A stretch of DNA of 64,000 bases, taken from positions 248,001 to 312,000 of the forward strand of contig JAGYXB010001962.1 in assembly GCA_022495005.1 (NCBI GenBank), read 5' to 3'. The position numbers and the translations under genes were made by a program. The stretch comes from Rhyacophila brunnea. Its lineage: Eukaryota; Arthropoda; Insecta; Trichoptera; Rhyacophilidae. The notes beneath the pieces are model-generated. The model searched no databases and was not told the origin of the DNA. It worked only from the letters and a program-made list of their open reading frames with translations. Positions 11,098-22,674 of this stretch are shown one piece after another; position 1 is the stretch's first letter, and every line of letters starts with the position of its first letter.

Positions 11098-11984
11098 TTT
11101 TGTAAATTTCGCGTACTTGTATGTATTTGAGACACTGACTGCGATCAAACGTAAACGTAAAATGCTCGTTTTCACGTGGGAATTGCAAATGTCAATCTAT
11201 GTATTTCTCTGAAATAATATAATGTTGCAAGTGAACAAATATTTATGATTTGCATCATGTTGTGCAATACGAAAAGCACACAATATGTCAATAATTCGTT
11301 GTGAATGTATACTTAGTATTTTATTTTTAAAAATTAGATGTTAAAAGTAAACATAACATACAACGCTTCAATGTTTTTTTTTTTTATATAATGGAAAAAT
11401 AATTACCACTATATGGCAGCCCAGTATTGCCAAACCAGTGAAGTTTCCAACCGTTTGGCTTTTCACAATGCGCATGCGTAGAAAGTAAACCGGAAACAGT
11501 TTGAGATTTGACGTTTGGTTCACTGTTCCAGCTAAAATCAAACCATTTTCTGACCGTCAAAAGCGGTTTGGTATGAAACGTCAAATCACTTCTGACAGTT
11601 CTGACGATCTGTGATAATGGCCCAGACTTCAAGACCTACCTAACCTAAAATTGATAGTTATTTTTTTATTATATTCCGTATGGCATTTTTTCGACATTAT
11701 TGCGTTACCTATGAACATTATAATATTTTAAGGATTAAGAAAAATTTAGATGATAGGCATTCTTTGGCATTCATACATCGTGAGATGTTCATATTAATGT
11801 TTTAGACATTATTTATGCCATATGAGTTCATTTATTTTGAATTAGGTATATTATAGCTTAATAATCAACACCGATTATTCATAAGTGCCTAACCATACGC
11901 GAACGAGAAACCGCTTTTGGTTTTATTATCCAACTAACTACATAAAAAACAGTTTTATGAAAGTTAGATTGTTTGCAAACCTCT
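11098..11984. other. Upstream region of eIF6 and intergenic DNA
   Basis: On the minus strand, 11098-11220 is likely 5' UTR/promoter, but no TATA box, Inr or DPE could be assigned with confidence. A less AT-rich stretch at 11400-11640 repeats the phrase GTTTGGTTCACTG / CGGTTTGGTATG and ACGTCAAAT with its partner TTTGACG; this may be the promoter or an old inverted repeat. Confidence 0.35.
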
Positions 11985-12014
11985 CTGAAGATAATATGGA
12001 GACTAATTTAATTA

Positions 12015-12150
12015 TACCTCACTTGGTGCATGGTTGCTACATCAGTCCCGTGCAACATCGCTTCGGGACAAGGAAGTGTGGCACTAAAATATTTTCATTC
12101 TGACACGTTTATAGCATCATGGAAGACGGCCGTGCATAAACCGCGGCTAC
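12015..12150 (+). repeat. Dispersed repeat, copy 1 (second copy at 55135-55270, minus)
   Basis: From GGTTGCTACATCAGTCCCGT to the phrase ATCATGGAAGACGGCCGTGC, this matches the reverse complement of 55150-55270 closely. The conceptual peptide in both copies shares RQ/GQGSVALKYFHS and TFIASWKT, but no long ORF is preserved. Family unassigned. Confidence 0.65.
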
Positions 12151-12214
12151 ATATGCATGGCGGGTGGAGATGGGGAAACTCAAATCATTATAGGTACATA
12201 CTTCACTTCTATAC

Positions 12215-12448
12215 CAGGGCTCGAAATGGACCGGAGCGCACCGGAGCTCCGTTCCTGTTCGTGAAATCGGTAAAGCTATCGCTCCGTCTCGTGGAAAAAA
12301 AATTGACCGTCCGAGCTGGATAGGCCATATAATAGAAAATCTAACACACTTGTTTTTATGAAACACACGTAAAATTTGATAACTATGTAAATATCTTTAG
12401 AAAACTGTCGAGCGCTCCTGTTCGTTAACTTTTCCATTTCGAGCGCTG
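12215..12448. mobile_element. hAT MITE, 234 bp, with perfect 8-bp target duplication
   Basis: The left end is CAGGGCTCGAAATGGA and the right end is TCCATTTCGAGCGCTG. Flanks are TTCTATAC at 12207-12214 and TTCTATAC at 12449-12456, an exact 8-bp duplication. There is no ORF. A second member lies, inverted, at 41326-41531. Eight-bp duplication and CAG ends place it with hAT. Confidence 0.85.
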
Positions 12449-12605
12449 TTCTATACTATTGATAAGTGCGCTAGCTATCTCGTGAAAAAATGATATAAAC
12501 TGGTCAAATCCTATTGAAGAGGGAAATTTGTTTATGAACGATAACTTTATTGCGAAACTTGTCTATTTGGTTAATATTTTTTAGAACATTGATTGAATAA
12601 ATCAA

Positions 12606-12765
12606 TGCAGGACCAGTAATTCACTGATTTAAAAAGACAAAGTGAAAGCATTCATAAAAACTGGAGCTATGGAAATCAAAATTACAAAAAAAAAAAATAA
12701 GTTCGTCATGTTTCCACTTTTAAATGATTTCTGCGTCAGATATATTGAAGCAGACAATTACTGAA
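12606..12765 (+). pseudogene. hAT/ZBED-like transposase scrap
   Basis: This is the reverse-orientation relative of the 323-bp unit at 5171-5813. It reads FTDLKRQSESIHKN, then LELWKSKLQK, then YVMFPLL-like across small gaps. Diverged and without an open frame of useful length. Confidence 0.6.
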
Positions 12766-12934
12766 AACTTAAATAGTTTTCTAATGCACTTTTCATATTA
12801 TTCGTTTATATGATCTCGATTTTACAAAGTTTTTGCCAATGAACAAGATGATGAATTTGGATTGACTAGGTACTCTGTTCTGTGAGTGGTACCTAGAACA
12901 TCATCATTTTTTTAACAGTATTCTTTTCCCCACG

Positions 12935-13190
12935 AAAAACTGCTCGGCACGTCAGCAGCCGAAAAATATTTTTTGGGAAATTTTGGGTCCCAGGTTCGAA
13001 TCCTGGGTCTGGCAAGTACAAAAATTGTTTTTTCAATTTGTGTGTGTCAGGGTATGGACCTAATAGGTTGAGCAAGTGGCTGACATCCATTTCTCGTAAA
13101 AAACAAAATCTGTCAATACAAACCTCCACTCTGTGGAGGCCCATATGATCCTATCAGGATCGGACATGGTCGAAAAAAAAAAAAAAAAAA
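12935..13190 (+). repeat. tRNA-derived SINE, copy 2
   Basis: It is read in RNA orientation. The B box is GGTTCGAATCC at about 12993-13003. The body contains TAATAGGTTGAGCAAGTGGC and CCACTCTGTGGAGGCCCATA, and it ends in a run of about 22 A. The A-box portion upstream is poorly preserved. The long A tail suggests a fairly young insertion or slippage. Confidence 0.85.
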
Positions 13191-13229
13191 AAAATATAAA
13201 AATAAATTATATTAAAAACACACAAAAAG

Positions 13230-14268
13230 GAGGGTATCGTCGCTATTGAGGTATGGTGCGGTCTGCCGCGTCGTGGACGCGACTATACGCTGATTTATCG
13301 GCATTTTAAAGTCATCGATCATGGCGCATCAACGAATTTTTTTTTTTCCTGAAGTGAAATACTTTCACAGGATCAGGATGGGTCCGCATTGGCTGTGTCA
13401 TGTCTATACGAGTCAGTGACCAGTCAATGGCGGATGGTTCACAGTTTAAGGAAGGGCGGTGAGCACTTCTTCACCTAATAGCATCCAACCTCCACAAGAC
13501 GAGTTGATAATATTAGTATAAGACGTATTTTGTTTCGAAATCTTTTCGCATACTTAGTGTTAAATTGTACACTCCTGACATCTCTTGTCAAACACATAAA
13601 TTAAACATAATATATTATATTATTTTTCCTTTCTCTTATCTAAGTTCTCATAAATCTCCACAGATGAACAATTTTTCATTTGAAAATTAAATTGTAATAA
13701 AAATTAAACTATATTAATCTGTAGGACTAGCGTATCCCGATTGTATGTCAACAAATAAATAGTGTTATTAAAATTAGAAATAATAATATTATGAAGAAAA
13801 TATCTCTGAAATTATATTATTGAATATTGAGAATAATATAATAAAAATATGTAATTATTGCAAATATGCATTTTAACTTGCGTCTTTTACATAAGATGGC
13901 AGTAGTTTACAATTCATCATTAAACATGCGAAAAGATTTTCGATGATTTCGTATGTACGTTATTTTTTTCAGCACCGTACTGAGGTTGGATGCTATTAGG
14001 TGAAGAAGTGCCCACCGCCTTCCCTAAACTGTGGATTTTTCCCTCCGGTGAATCTGTTGGCTGTGTTTTGAATGGTCAAGGCGTGCAGTCCTCATGATTT
14101 ACCGGGATATTGGCTGCTAGTTCAGTCGAAATCGTCAAACTCTGAATAAGGTTCTCTGTCAGTTGTTGATGTGAGGGGCCGGGGGCATCTTTCTTGCACA
14201 CCCTGGGGTTTTCCCTCTCCCTCTTCTCTGAGCAAAAGCCGCAATACCTAAATAGCGACGATAACCTC
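13230..14268. mobile_element. TIR DNA element of about 1 kb with internal inverted repeats
   Basis: Ends: GAGGGTATCGTCGCTATTGA at 13230 and the inverted TAGCGACGATAACCTC ending 14268. A second pair of inverted segments lies inside: 13438-13500 (CACAGTTTAAGGAAGGGCGG and TTCTTCACCTAATAGCATCC) against 13985-14038. No transposase ORF was seen, and I could not read a clean target duplication. Superfamily unknown. Confidence 0.7.
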
Positions 14269-15441
14269 TTTTACTCTTTTTGAAGTGAGTTGTGTAGAAA
14301 TTAATTTAATACTGACAGTAAGTACCTATTTTCAAAATACACAGTATGGGAAAAAATGCACCTGCTTTTAAACTTTATCAGGGTAAGGATTTACTAGGCA
14401 ATAGTGAGTATTTTTTAAACTATTGTGACAACTTACTGTTTACATGTAAAACTGACTGTCTCTCTTATTCAGTGTTGCCATATTTTGAAAGTGGAATTAT
14501 AGTACAGAGCCTCCAAAATTATAGTATTTGGGGATAAAATATAGTACGCGTTGTCATCTGTTGAAAATAAAAATTTTCCCAATTTTTCATGGTCGGCTCG
14601 TTTTTTTTAGAAAAAATATTTCTTCGCGGGCCGTAGATTTTTCATAGAAGAGTAAGCTAGACGCGATGTTGTCATTTTATGGTAGGTACTATTTGACAGG
14701 TCGTAAAAATCGGTTAACCTCAAAATAAGTCTCTCCACGGTGTAGTTCGTTTTTTCGCCGGCAGGTTCCCACCATCGTTCTACCTACTGTAAAGGCGCAG
14801 ATCGAAAAAATCCCAACTGTCACATGAAAATTCAGAAGCTTCTGAACTGTTTTGATTCATGCATGCAATTTTGAAACTTGCATGATAATACATGTTTACA
14901 AGTGCATTTTATTGTTATGGCCGCGATAGTACGTAGGTATTGTCAGCAGTAAATCCATGTGTAAATGGGATATTAATTAGTGTACAGGTTTGAAAAATTT
15001 CGATACTTATGGCAATGAGGAGGTGTTTGATTCTGAGGTAGGTAAACGAATAAGCAAACTTTTAATTGATAAAGAATATTCAAAATAAGTAAATACTTAG
15101 GTAATTCATTTAAATAGTTTCCTGTCAGATCAAAGAATTGATTACCACAGGATTAAAGAGATGAGACGATGATTAATGGAGCCTGAATCAAATCCAGGTG
15201 AAACCTCGAGAACTATAAATATTTTATTATACCGGAAACCTTGATTCCAAATTTTGAGAAACCGAAACCCTTTAAAATTGTAGAGCTCTAAACTCCACGC
15301 AGTGATGTCTCATGGGGGTAGGCAGGTCATGCGTTGTATAGGGGCGGCGAATGAAGGAACGAACACAAATATTGAGAGCAGTGGGCGTTTTCAACGAAGC
15401 AGATGATGATGGTCGATCACTTCATTAGAAAGTATCGACAT
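14269..15441. other. Intergenic DNA with no assigned feature
   Basis: The 63-codon ORF at 14346-14537 has no recognisable domain. A short GATGATGATGG near 15403 resembles a LINE tail but lacks supporting coding sequence. Nothing else could be supported. Confidence 0.35.
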
Positions 15442-15802
15442 CATGGGCTCCACAAGGGGGCAGGGCTGACAGGGACAGCCTTGAGGTCCGGGCTTAGGTG
15501 GGGCCCGGCCCCGGTCGATCAGATTAGTGAGATAAACTCATATGGCGCTATTTTACTTCTAATTAACATTTTAAATTATTTGTTTGTACAATACACTCTA
15601 TATTTGACTGTTATGTGTCAACATGTCTTGATAACTTGATAATTCAAGTTGGTGTATTCAAAGATACAACAAGATAACAATACACTGGATACTCTTAGTT
15701 ATACCTCATCGTGTCATACACACTACTATACAGGGTTACACTGCCTTTAACCTTAGCGATCAGCTGGGGGCCCCGCTAAAGATCCTGGCCTTGGGGGCCA
15801 TG
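15442..15802. mobile_element. hAT MITE of the CATGGGCCCC family with perfect 8-bp duplication
   Basis: Ends: CATGGGCTCCACAAGGGG and the inverted CTTGGGGGCCATG. The flanks are ATCGACAT at 15434-15441 and ATCGACAT at 15803-15810, an exact 8-bp duplication. It is internally AT-rich without an ORF of note. Relatives: 60227-60539 (complete) and 4958-5160 (truncated). Confidence 0.9.
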
Positions 15803-15810
15803 ATCGACAT

Positions 15811-16959
15811 CCTAGTTTAAATAATAATCGAAGCATAAAATATTCTGACAACATAACTACAGTCGAACTTGGTTATTACGATAACGGAAATAGCGAGATC
15901 TCGGATGTAATGAGGAAACATTCGTTGACATTTTAGTTTATTATTTTCTCCATACATTTATTCACTCTTATAACGAGCTACTTCTCGGGTATACCAAGCA
16001 AAACTGTTAACGTGTCGATCGTTTAAAAACAACATTTTCAACCCTAAGCTATAAAATCCGACCGGATTGTATCTACAAGATAATTATAAATTGAAAAAAA
16101 ACTTTTTCTTTTATTCAACGAATAAGACACAAGATTTGATAATGTAAAATATCTCATGCATACTGATACACCCCTGTTACAGGCGGGCTTCTCCCGGTGT
16201 AAAATAATCATTTAGTAGTCATAAGTCGAAACGTAACCCTGACCTCTAGAAACGGCTTCATAAAACATCTAATCTGATTCCTTGCTCAACTATGTAATTT
16301 TTTTTTTTTTATTCATAAGAAAAGGCCTTCGTCTGGTGTGTGAAAATCATATACAATACACAATAAAAAAATATAAACGATGATGGATGAAAGAGATAAT
16401 TTTAAGACTAAATATAATGTATAAAATATAAGTATTTAAATCTAATAAATTTTGCCGGCAACATTAAAATCTCCGCGCGCCTGCGCCGAGGTGGTACTCG
16501 TGATTCGTCAAATCAAAAGGATCACGCGATAAAATTTGGCCAATCACGAGAGTCCTTTTTGCTGGTCGGCCGCGGCGTGGGTACGGGGAATTTAAAAAAA
16601 AAGAAAAAAAAAGTTAAGAAGCGTCCTTCTTAAACCGTGTACGGACCTGCGAAACTGATTGTAAAAACAAAATATGTAAAAGACTACAAAATAACGTTGT
16701 CCAACTAAATATTAAAATATATAACGCTAAGACCCGCACAAGAAAGACTTAGTGTTTTATTTAACCTAACAAACATAAATATATCGTTCTTTTTTGTGAA
16801 TCCGGGGTTCGATGGACACTTGAGCTAGCCGCTGGAACCCCGGACATCTCAATACACTAGAAAAAATCTTTTTGTAGAAAAAAAATACGACAACCGACGG
16901 GACTTAAACCTGTATCCGCTGGATTTGCGGAAGCATGCTTTTCCAATTAAGCTATATTA
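15811..16959. other. Intergenic DNA with faint repeat traces
   Basis: The phrase ACAGTCGAACTTGGTTATTACG at about 15860 resembles a pogo/Tigger end, but I did not find the opposite end. TTTTATTCAACGAATAAG at about 16112 matches the arm motif of the tRNA-bearing foldback family at 42036 and 55475. The segment 16885-16955, reversed, has a degenerate tRNA-like B box. No gene was found. Confidence 0.35.
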
Positions 16960-17895
16960 TCATCATCGTCAGCCTGAATCTATCCATTGCTGGATGAAGG
17001 CCTCTTCAAGCTGCTTCCACTTCTCTCGGTACTGTGCGTTGCGTTTTATTATTTCATAGATCCAGCGGCCTCTAGGTCTACCTTGCGGACGTTTTGTACC
17101 TCTTGGATACCACCGGATGACTAAATTTGTCCAAAGATTGTCTCTTCTTCGAGCTCTGTGTCCAGCCCATCTCCATTTGAGGCTTTTAATGAACTCTATC
17201 ACATCGCAAACCCTTGTCTGCTTCCTTATCCACTCATTCCTCTTTTTCTCCTTTCGCGTTATGCCCAGCATGCACCTCTCCATACCACGTTGTGCTACTC
17301 TAAGTTTCTGGATCTCTCTTTTACTTAGGGTCCATGTTTCACATGCATATGTGATCACGGGAAGCACACACTGGTTGAACACTTTGCGCTTTAGGCACAG
17401 TGGAAGGTCACTTTTGAAGACATTATTCAGGCGGCCAAAAGCACTCCAGCCTAGCTTTACTCTGCGAACAATTTCATCAAATATACATCCATCTATAGAC
17501 ACTGTCTTGTTGTGCCAGATAGATGTAGTTTTTCACCTGTTCGAGCTGAATGGCATTGATGAGGATCTCTTTTTGGTCCGCAAAGCAGCTGAACATGACT
17601 TTCTTCTTGGATACATTTATTTTCAAGCCTACTTTGTTGCTTACTTCAGCGAGTTCCTGCATTCTGCGTTGGAGGTCTTCTGAGTTTTGCAAACTACTAT
17701 GTATTGTCATCGGCAAAGCGCAGATGACTCACGTATTCTCCATTTATGGGAAACCTTGTCATTCCACCCAAGTTGCCTGAATAAGTCTTCAAGGGTAGCT
17801 GTAAATAGTTTAGGTGAGATTGTATCACCTTGTCGGACTCCATTGCTGATAGGAAATGCGCGATGGTTTATGAAGATTGATATATTAATATTTTG
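16960..17895 (-). mobile_element. RTE-like LINE, 3' half, frameshifted
   Basis: Read on the minus strand from about 17895: AFPISNGVRQGDTISPKLFT (reverse transcriptase block before the active site), then LRFADDN-like (catalytic box) near 17710, then KVGLKINVSKKKVMF, then from 17502 the frame GWSAFGRLNNVFKSDLPLCL, CVLPVITYACETWTL, RVAQRGMERCMLGI, WRWAGHRARR and RPQGRPRGRW. It ends QQWIDSG with a stop, then a short TGATGATGATAATA tail. At least two frameshifts separate the parts. The 5' half of the element, including any endonuclease, is missing. Confidence 0.85.
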
Positions 17896-17932
17896 TAATT
17901 GTGATCTTTGACGTCACAATTACAAAATAAAA
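17885..17932. repeat. Short perfect hairpin at the junction of two LINE fragments
   Basis: The arm ATTTTGTAATTGTGA is followed by a 9-base spacer and its exact reverse complement TCACAATTACAAAAT. It sits exactly between the minus-strand LINE ending at about 17895 and the plus-strand LINE starting at about 17985. Confidence 0.75.
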
Positions 17933-17984
17933 GGATTTTCTAGAATAAAGTAAGTAGAGATAAGGTAAGGTAAATAGTTATGAT

Positions 17985-20566
17985 AAACATTTGCATAGCC
18001 TAATCCACCAAGTATGGACTTCAGATAAGATGCCAGAGGAGTGGAAGGATGGGCTGATTTGTCCCCTGCACAAGAAAGGAGACCAACTAGAATGTAGTAA
18101 CTACAGAGGGGTGACACTCCTTAACTCTGCATATAAACTGTTGTCGATTCCGATATTCCAGCGGCTGGAACCCATTGTAGAAGGAATACTCGGGCACTAC
18201 CAAGGAGGCTTTCGACAAGGGAGATCATGTGTTACTCAAATATTCACTCTAAGGCAGATTCTAGAAAAGACCACTGAATTCAATATTAACACGTATCACC
18301 TGTTCATCAATTTTAAGGCAGCTTATGATAGCATTAATCGATACCGGTTATACAAACCAATGCGAGAATTTGAAATTCCGACGAAAATAATTAAACTTGT
18401 AGAGATGACAATGACACCAGTACAATGCCGGGTAAAGCTTCAAGCGGAAATATCCGAGCCATTTATATCACTGAATGGCCTAAGGCAAGGTGATGCTCTG
18501 GCATGCCTTCTTTTCAATATTACATACAGGAGGACCTCGACTTTCGCACATGATTGGTTCCTGAAAAGGTGTGCGAATGTTGAATGTTCGAAAGTAGAGG
18601 GAAGTAAAAAAAAATTAAATTGTGTGTATTTTGAAATATGTATTTATCAAGTAAATATAAGATGTTTAAGAGACATGTTTAAGTGGGGTTTGCGGATGTT
18701 TCCCTTAAAAAGTTATCAAGAGTTAACTGTTTGCCACTATTCTTTTTCTTATTTTAAGTGGTAAATTATTAACTTTACAATATTGCTTAACTGCTGGCAC
18801 GAAATGTAAAGTGAACCAATCTTTTAATATTAACGCAGTAAACCCAGGTTTTTTTTTATCTTTATTTGATTACTGGATACAATTCTTTATCCTTCCCTTT
18901 CAATGCCCTGGTATTTTCTGGTTGATAAATTAACATTGGCATCAATTTTAAATCACCAGCCAAGTTTCCACCAAGAAGCAATGTCAATCGGTTTTTAGAA
19001 GGTTTATGCCCAGGGGCAACTGATTCTTCCTTAGATAAGAATATACGACTAGGCATTTTTTCCAAAATAAACCTGTGTCATCTACATTAAATATTTGGCT
19101 AGAGGAATATTCTCCATCTTCAATAATTTTGGATAATGAGGAAATAAATTCTCCGCGAAAATCAGCCGATTCTCCAGTGAATTTAATATAAACCAACCGT
19201 TACTTGCTTGAAAATTGTGTTAGAATCTTCTTTTAATCTAGCCTTCCAATCTCTGTGCAAACTAAGAGCCTTCGCTTGAATAATTGAAATATTCAGAGGG
19301 ACATCTTTTTGATGTTGGTCGTCGATCCATGATGACAAATATTTTTCCATTTCATCCATAACTATGCCGTGTCTTTGGAAACAACCTTTAAAGATATATT
19401 TCCACAATTTTTAACGTATTCCTTAATTTTTATTTTATTTTTCAAAATTGAACATAATATAGTAGTAGACCTGTTTGTATCATACGAACGTCCGATTGAA
19501 GAAAAAGATTCACCGCAATCAGAACGTCGTGCGAAGTTTATAAGTCCTTGATTTCTCTTTGTTCGTACCTATCAACACTGCAGTTTTTCTGTTTCTCACT
19601 CTTGTTTATAAATCTTATTATGTCTTAACCCCACGGCCAGCGCGACGTTTTAAAAAAACGTTTTTTTTTGAAATATGCGAAATAGCGAATTGTGCGAAAG
19701 TCGAACGTTCGTAAGTCGAGGTCCGCCTGTATTTATTTACTAAGCCTGTGCAGCTGCTGGCGTATGCCGATGATATCGACATCATTGCCATATCAGAATT
19801 GGCGCTGAAAAAGGCATTGACAGCACTAGAAACCTCTGCCAAAAGAATGGGTTTACAAATAAACGAGGCAAAAACTAAATACATGCCTGTCTATGTCACA
19901 CCACGAGAAGTCGCACCAAAGTTAGATATTGGTGCATACAAGTTTGATACGGTCGACAGTTTCATATATCTTGGATCTCTTGTAACTCGACATAATGATA
20001 TATTATTACAGAAGAAATCAACAAGAGAATCATGTCTGCGAATAAATGCTAAGACATTTTAAGTCCCGCTTACTATCTCGCCGAACTAAAAGCTCTCTTT
20101 ACAAGAAACTTGTAAAGCCAGTGCTCACCTACGCATCGGAAACCTGGACTAACTCTGCGAAACGAAAGAGCCCTGAATATCTTTGAAAGAAAAATTCTCC
20201 GCCGTATATATGGACCGATCAGGGATGGCACCAATTGGAGGAGAAGATACAATGCTGAGCTCTACGGGCTGTACGAAGATTGCAGCGCAGTTCAATCAAT
20301 TAAGATTGGGAGACTGCGATGGCTAGGTCATGTGCACCGTATGAATGACAATGAACCGGCAAAGAGAGTGATGTCCAGCAATCCAATAGGACGTAGAAGA
20401 AGAGGGAGGCCAAAGATTCGCTGGTTAGATGGAGCTGTCAGTGACTGCCGTATTCTGGGGTTACCAAATTGGTAAGCGGCCACACTGGATAGGGACAGGT
20501 GGAGGGAGCTGTTGGAGGAGGCCAGGACCCACACTGGGTTGTCGCGCCCCTGATGATGATGATGAA
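17985..20566 (+). mobile_element. Second LINE (non-LTR reverse transcriptase), split by a Tigger element and dead
   Basis: The plus strand reads WTSDKMPEEWKDGLICPLHK, then CSNYRGVTLLNSAYKLLSIP, YQGGFRQGRSCVTQIFTLRQ and LRQGDALACLLFNI up to 18526. The insertion 18527-19729 follows, then QLLAYADDIDIIAI with the YADD box, RMGLQINEAKTKYM and FIYLGSLVTRHND to 20062. After frameshifts come RWLGHVHRMND, RRRGRPKIRWLDGA and DRDRWRELLEEARTH, ending in a TGATGATGATGATGA tail at about 20551-20565. In motif A the sequence is FINFKAAYDS, where the family has FIDFKxAFDS, so the first catalytic Asp is Asn. The 5' part is absent. It is not active. Confidence 0.85.
18527..19729 (-). mobile_element. pogo/Tigger-type DNA transposon, 1.2 kb, decayed transposase
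   Basis: TIRs: CAGGAGGACCTCGAC at the left and GTCGAGGTCCGCCTG at the right. The TA at 18525-18526 and TA at 19730-19731 form the expected TA duplication. On the minus strand, three short frames (19407 down to 18862) make a Tigger/jerky-like DDE transposase: QAKALSLHRDWKARLKED, then FNVDDTGLFWKK (first catalytic Asp), then MPSRIFLSKEE and NRLTLLLGGNLAGDLKLMPM. Frameshifts separate the three parts, and the CENP-B-type DNA-binding N terminus is largely missing. Its insertion interrupts the LINE reverse transcriptase between conserved blocks. Confidence 0.9.
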
Positions 20567-22430
20567 ATAGTTATGATAGTTAATAGTAAAGAGCATGAGA
20601 CAGGAGACAAGGGCCGTGAATTACCTGATCTTCTCCAAGCCGAACTCCAAATTACTACGGGAATCTCGCAACTGACAACTGTAAATTTAATTAGAACAAA
20701 GGAGATTACACGGCTGAAGGCTCATGCAATCCATGGTTTAAGAAGTACATAATAAAGTTCTGGACGCCACACGATCTTATGACCGTGAAAGATAATAATT
20801 ATTTAAACAGTGTGTAATACAGAATTGGGAACAATAAATTTAATAAAAGAGCGATTTATACTTGACAGAAACTATTGTCCGGCAACTTCATCTTGGCTAC
20901 GTGGCAAATCTGTGAACTACGTACAGCTAATCGAACTTCCGGTTTCAAATTAGGAACGCCCCCAAATTTTTCATTACATTTTTGACACTTCGTATTGGAT
21001 GCATCTATCAATTTACGTAATTTGAAGCTTTTTATATTCAAAAGATGTCTAAAACAATACGAAATGATGTTCGAATTATTATCAGTAAACTTTTGATTTA
21101 TTGCGAAGAAGAAACAGAGTCGTATTTAAAAGGCGAGCCTATACAATACTTTCAACAAGCCCATTTGACGGGTTTCTGTCATGTCAGGTATGTCAAAATT
21201 CAGTGTTGTAATACTAGAAATATTTCCCCAAATACTGGAAATTATGTTTGTATATTATAAAGTTATGTGTATCGTAATCTATTTTATTAATATTTTAGAC
21301 GTATAATAATTAAGTATAAATGATCATTAGTTAGATAATGAATTGTCCTATTTTTTCCTAATTATTTTCCTAATTTTTAAAGTAGGTACATATTGTTTTA
21401 AAATTTATGTAAGGTGGATATAATTTAATTTATAGAAAATTATTTTCAAAGTATGTGTTTCTACAACAATTTTACTAAAAATACGATATAAAGACATCAT
21501 TTGTAAATTATAAAACATGTGATTGGGTCATCAATATAATATTGATTATGTTATATCTTTCTACTTCTAGTTTTTTAGTCATAATTTGTGTTCTAGTTAT
21601 TTAATTAATAAATACCTGCAGCAATATTATCAGTTAATGTGGGTTCAATGATACATTTCCTTCCAAATTCAATAATTACGCTGTATTAATTAACCTAATA
21701 TAATAGTAATAATTAAGAGGTGAAATTATTTGAAAAAAAAATTCTATTGATATTTATTGAACAATAATTAGACTTATAAATTAATGTACTTATAAACTTA
21801 CTGAGAATAGAATTGATATAAACTTAAAACCTAATTTCGCGGGATATGTTTTCTCAAAAAATGACAACACTGTGAAATATTCTATACGCGATAAGAGCGA
21901 CTTCCTGTTGTTGCCTAAATAATGTTGTCGTACAGTATATTATCACAAAAGCAAGAATTTAGAAATACATTAAAAAGTCATTAAGCAGCTCGATACTGAA
22001 ATTTGAAATACTAACTTTAAATACAAGCAGGTAGTTTGAAAAGAAACATAGGAAGAATGGTGAATCAAAATAGTTTTAAAATGCCCAAACTGGAACGATC
22101 AGAGGCTTCCGACACGGCGGCTGCATCGTGCTCCATTAAGTGACGTCCATGATTAATGTTGGGTAAACTCAAACGGAGCACGACTTTACTAGACGGCAGT
22201 CAGAATCAAAAAGCCAAGTTGCTTCTTTCACACCTCGCGATCTCCGTTGCGGCCGGAAATTCCATTAGCGACATCTGTCTAATCGCGTACGCTCTTCAAC
22301 GTGACCATAGATAATAATCGGGATTGCCAGCGGTATCAAAGTTAGTTATGTTAAAAAATGAACATGCAAGATGTTGTTGCACTACTATATATATTATTGA
22401 AAATATTTATATATCACCCGGGGACTCATT
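20567..22430. other. AT-rich intergenic DNA
   Basis: No gene recognised. ORFs at 20429-20752, 20856-21041 and 21045-21260 are short and lack domains; the first overlaps the LINE tail. A less AT-rich stretch at 22090-22310 has no open coding frame I could identify. Confidence 0.4.
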
Positions 22431-22434
22431 GATT

Positions 22435-22655
22435 TCTGAGTGTATCGAGTATTGAAAATTTCTTTGTGGAATCAAATGCTTTCTCATAGTCTATAAAACT
22501 CATGGATAGCGGCAGCTTGTATTCCTATTACCGCTCTGATTTCTCTGATGACTTGGATATGGTCCATAGTGCTGTATTCTCCTATAATGCCGGCTTGTTC
22601 TCCCGGCAGGTTCTCGTCTAGTACATATTGCAGACTGTTTGAGAGAATTTTATCT
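22435..22655 (-). mobile_element. LINE scrap, reverse transcriptase block
   Basis: The minus strand reads LPGEQAGIIGEYSTMDHIQV followed by IREIRAVIGI and, after a frameshift, ...YEKAFDS-like. This is the block preceding motif A and motif A itself in RTE-like LINEs. It may derive from the same family as 16960-17895. Confidence 0.7.
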
Positions 22656-22674
22656 TAGTGGATTATTGGATTTG

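Noticed and set aside
17117..17683. 188-codon plus-strand ORF
   Set aside because: Antisense of the RTE-like reverse transcriptase fragment.
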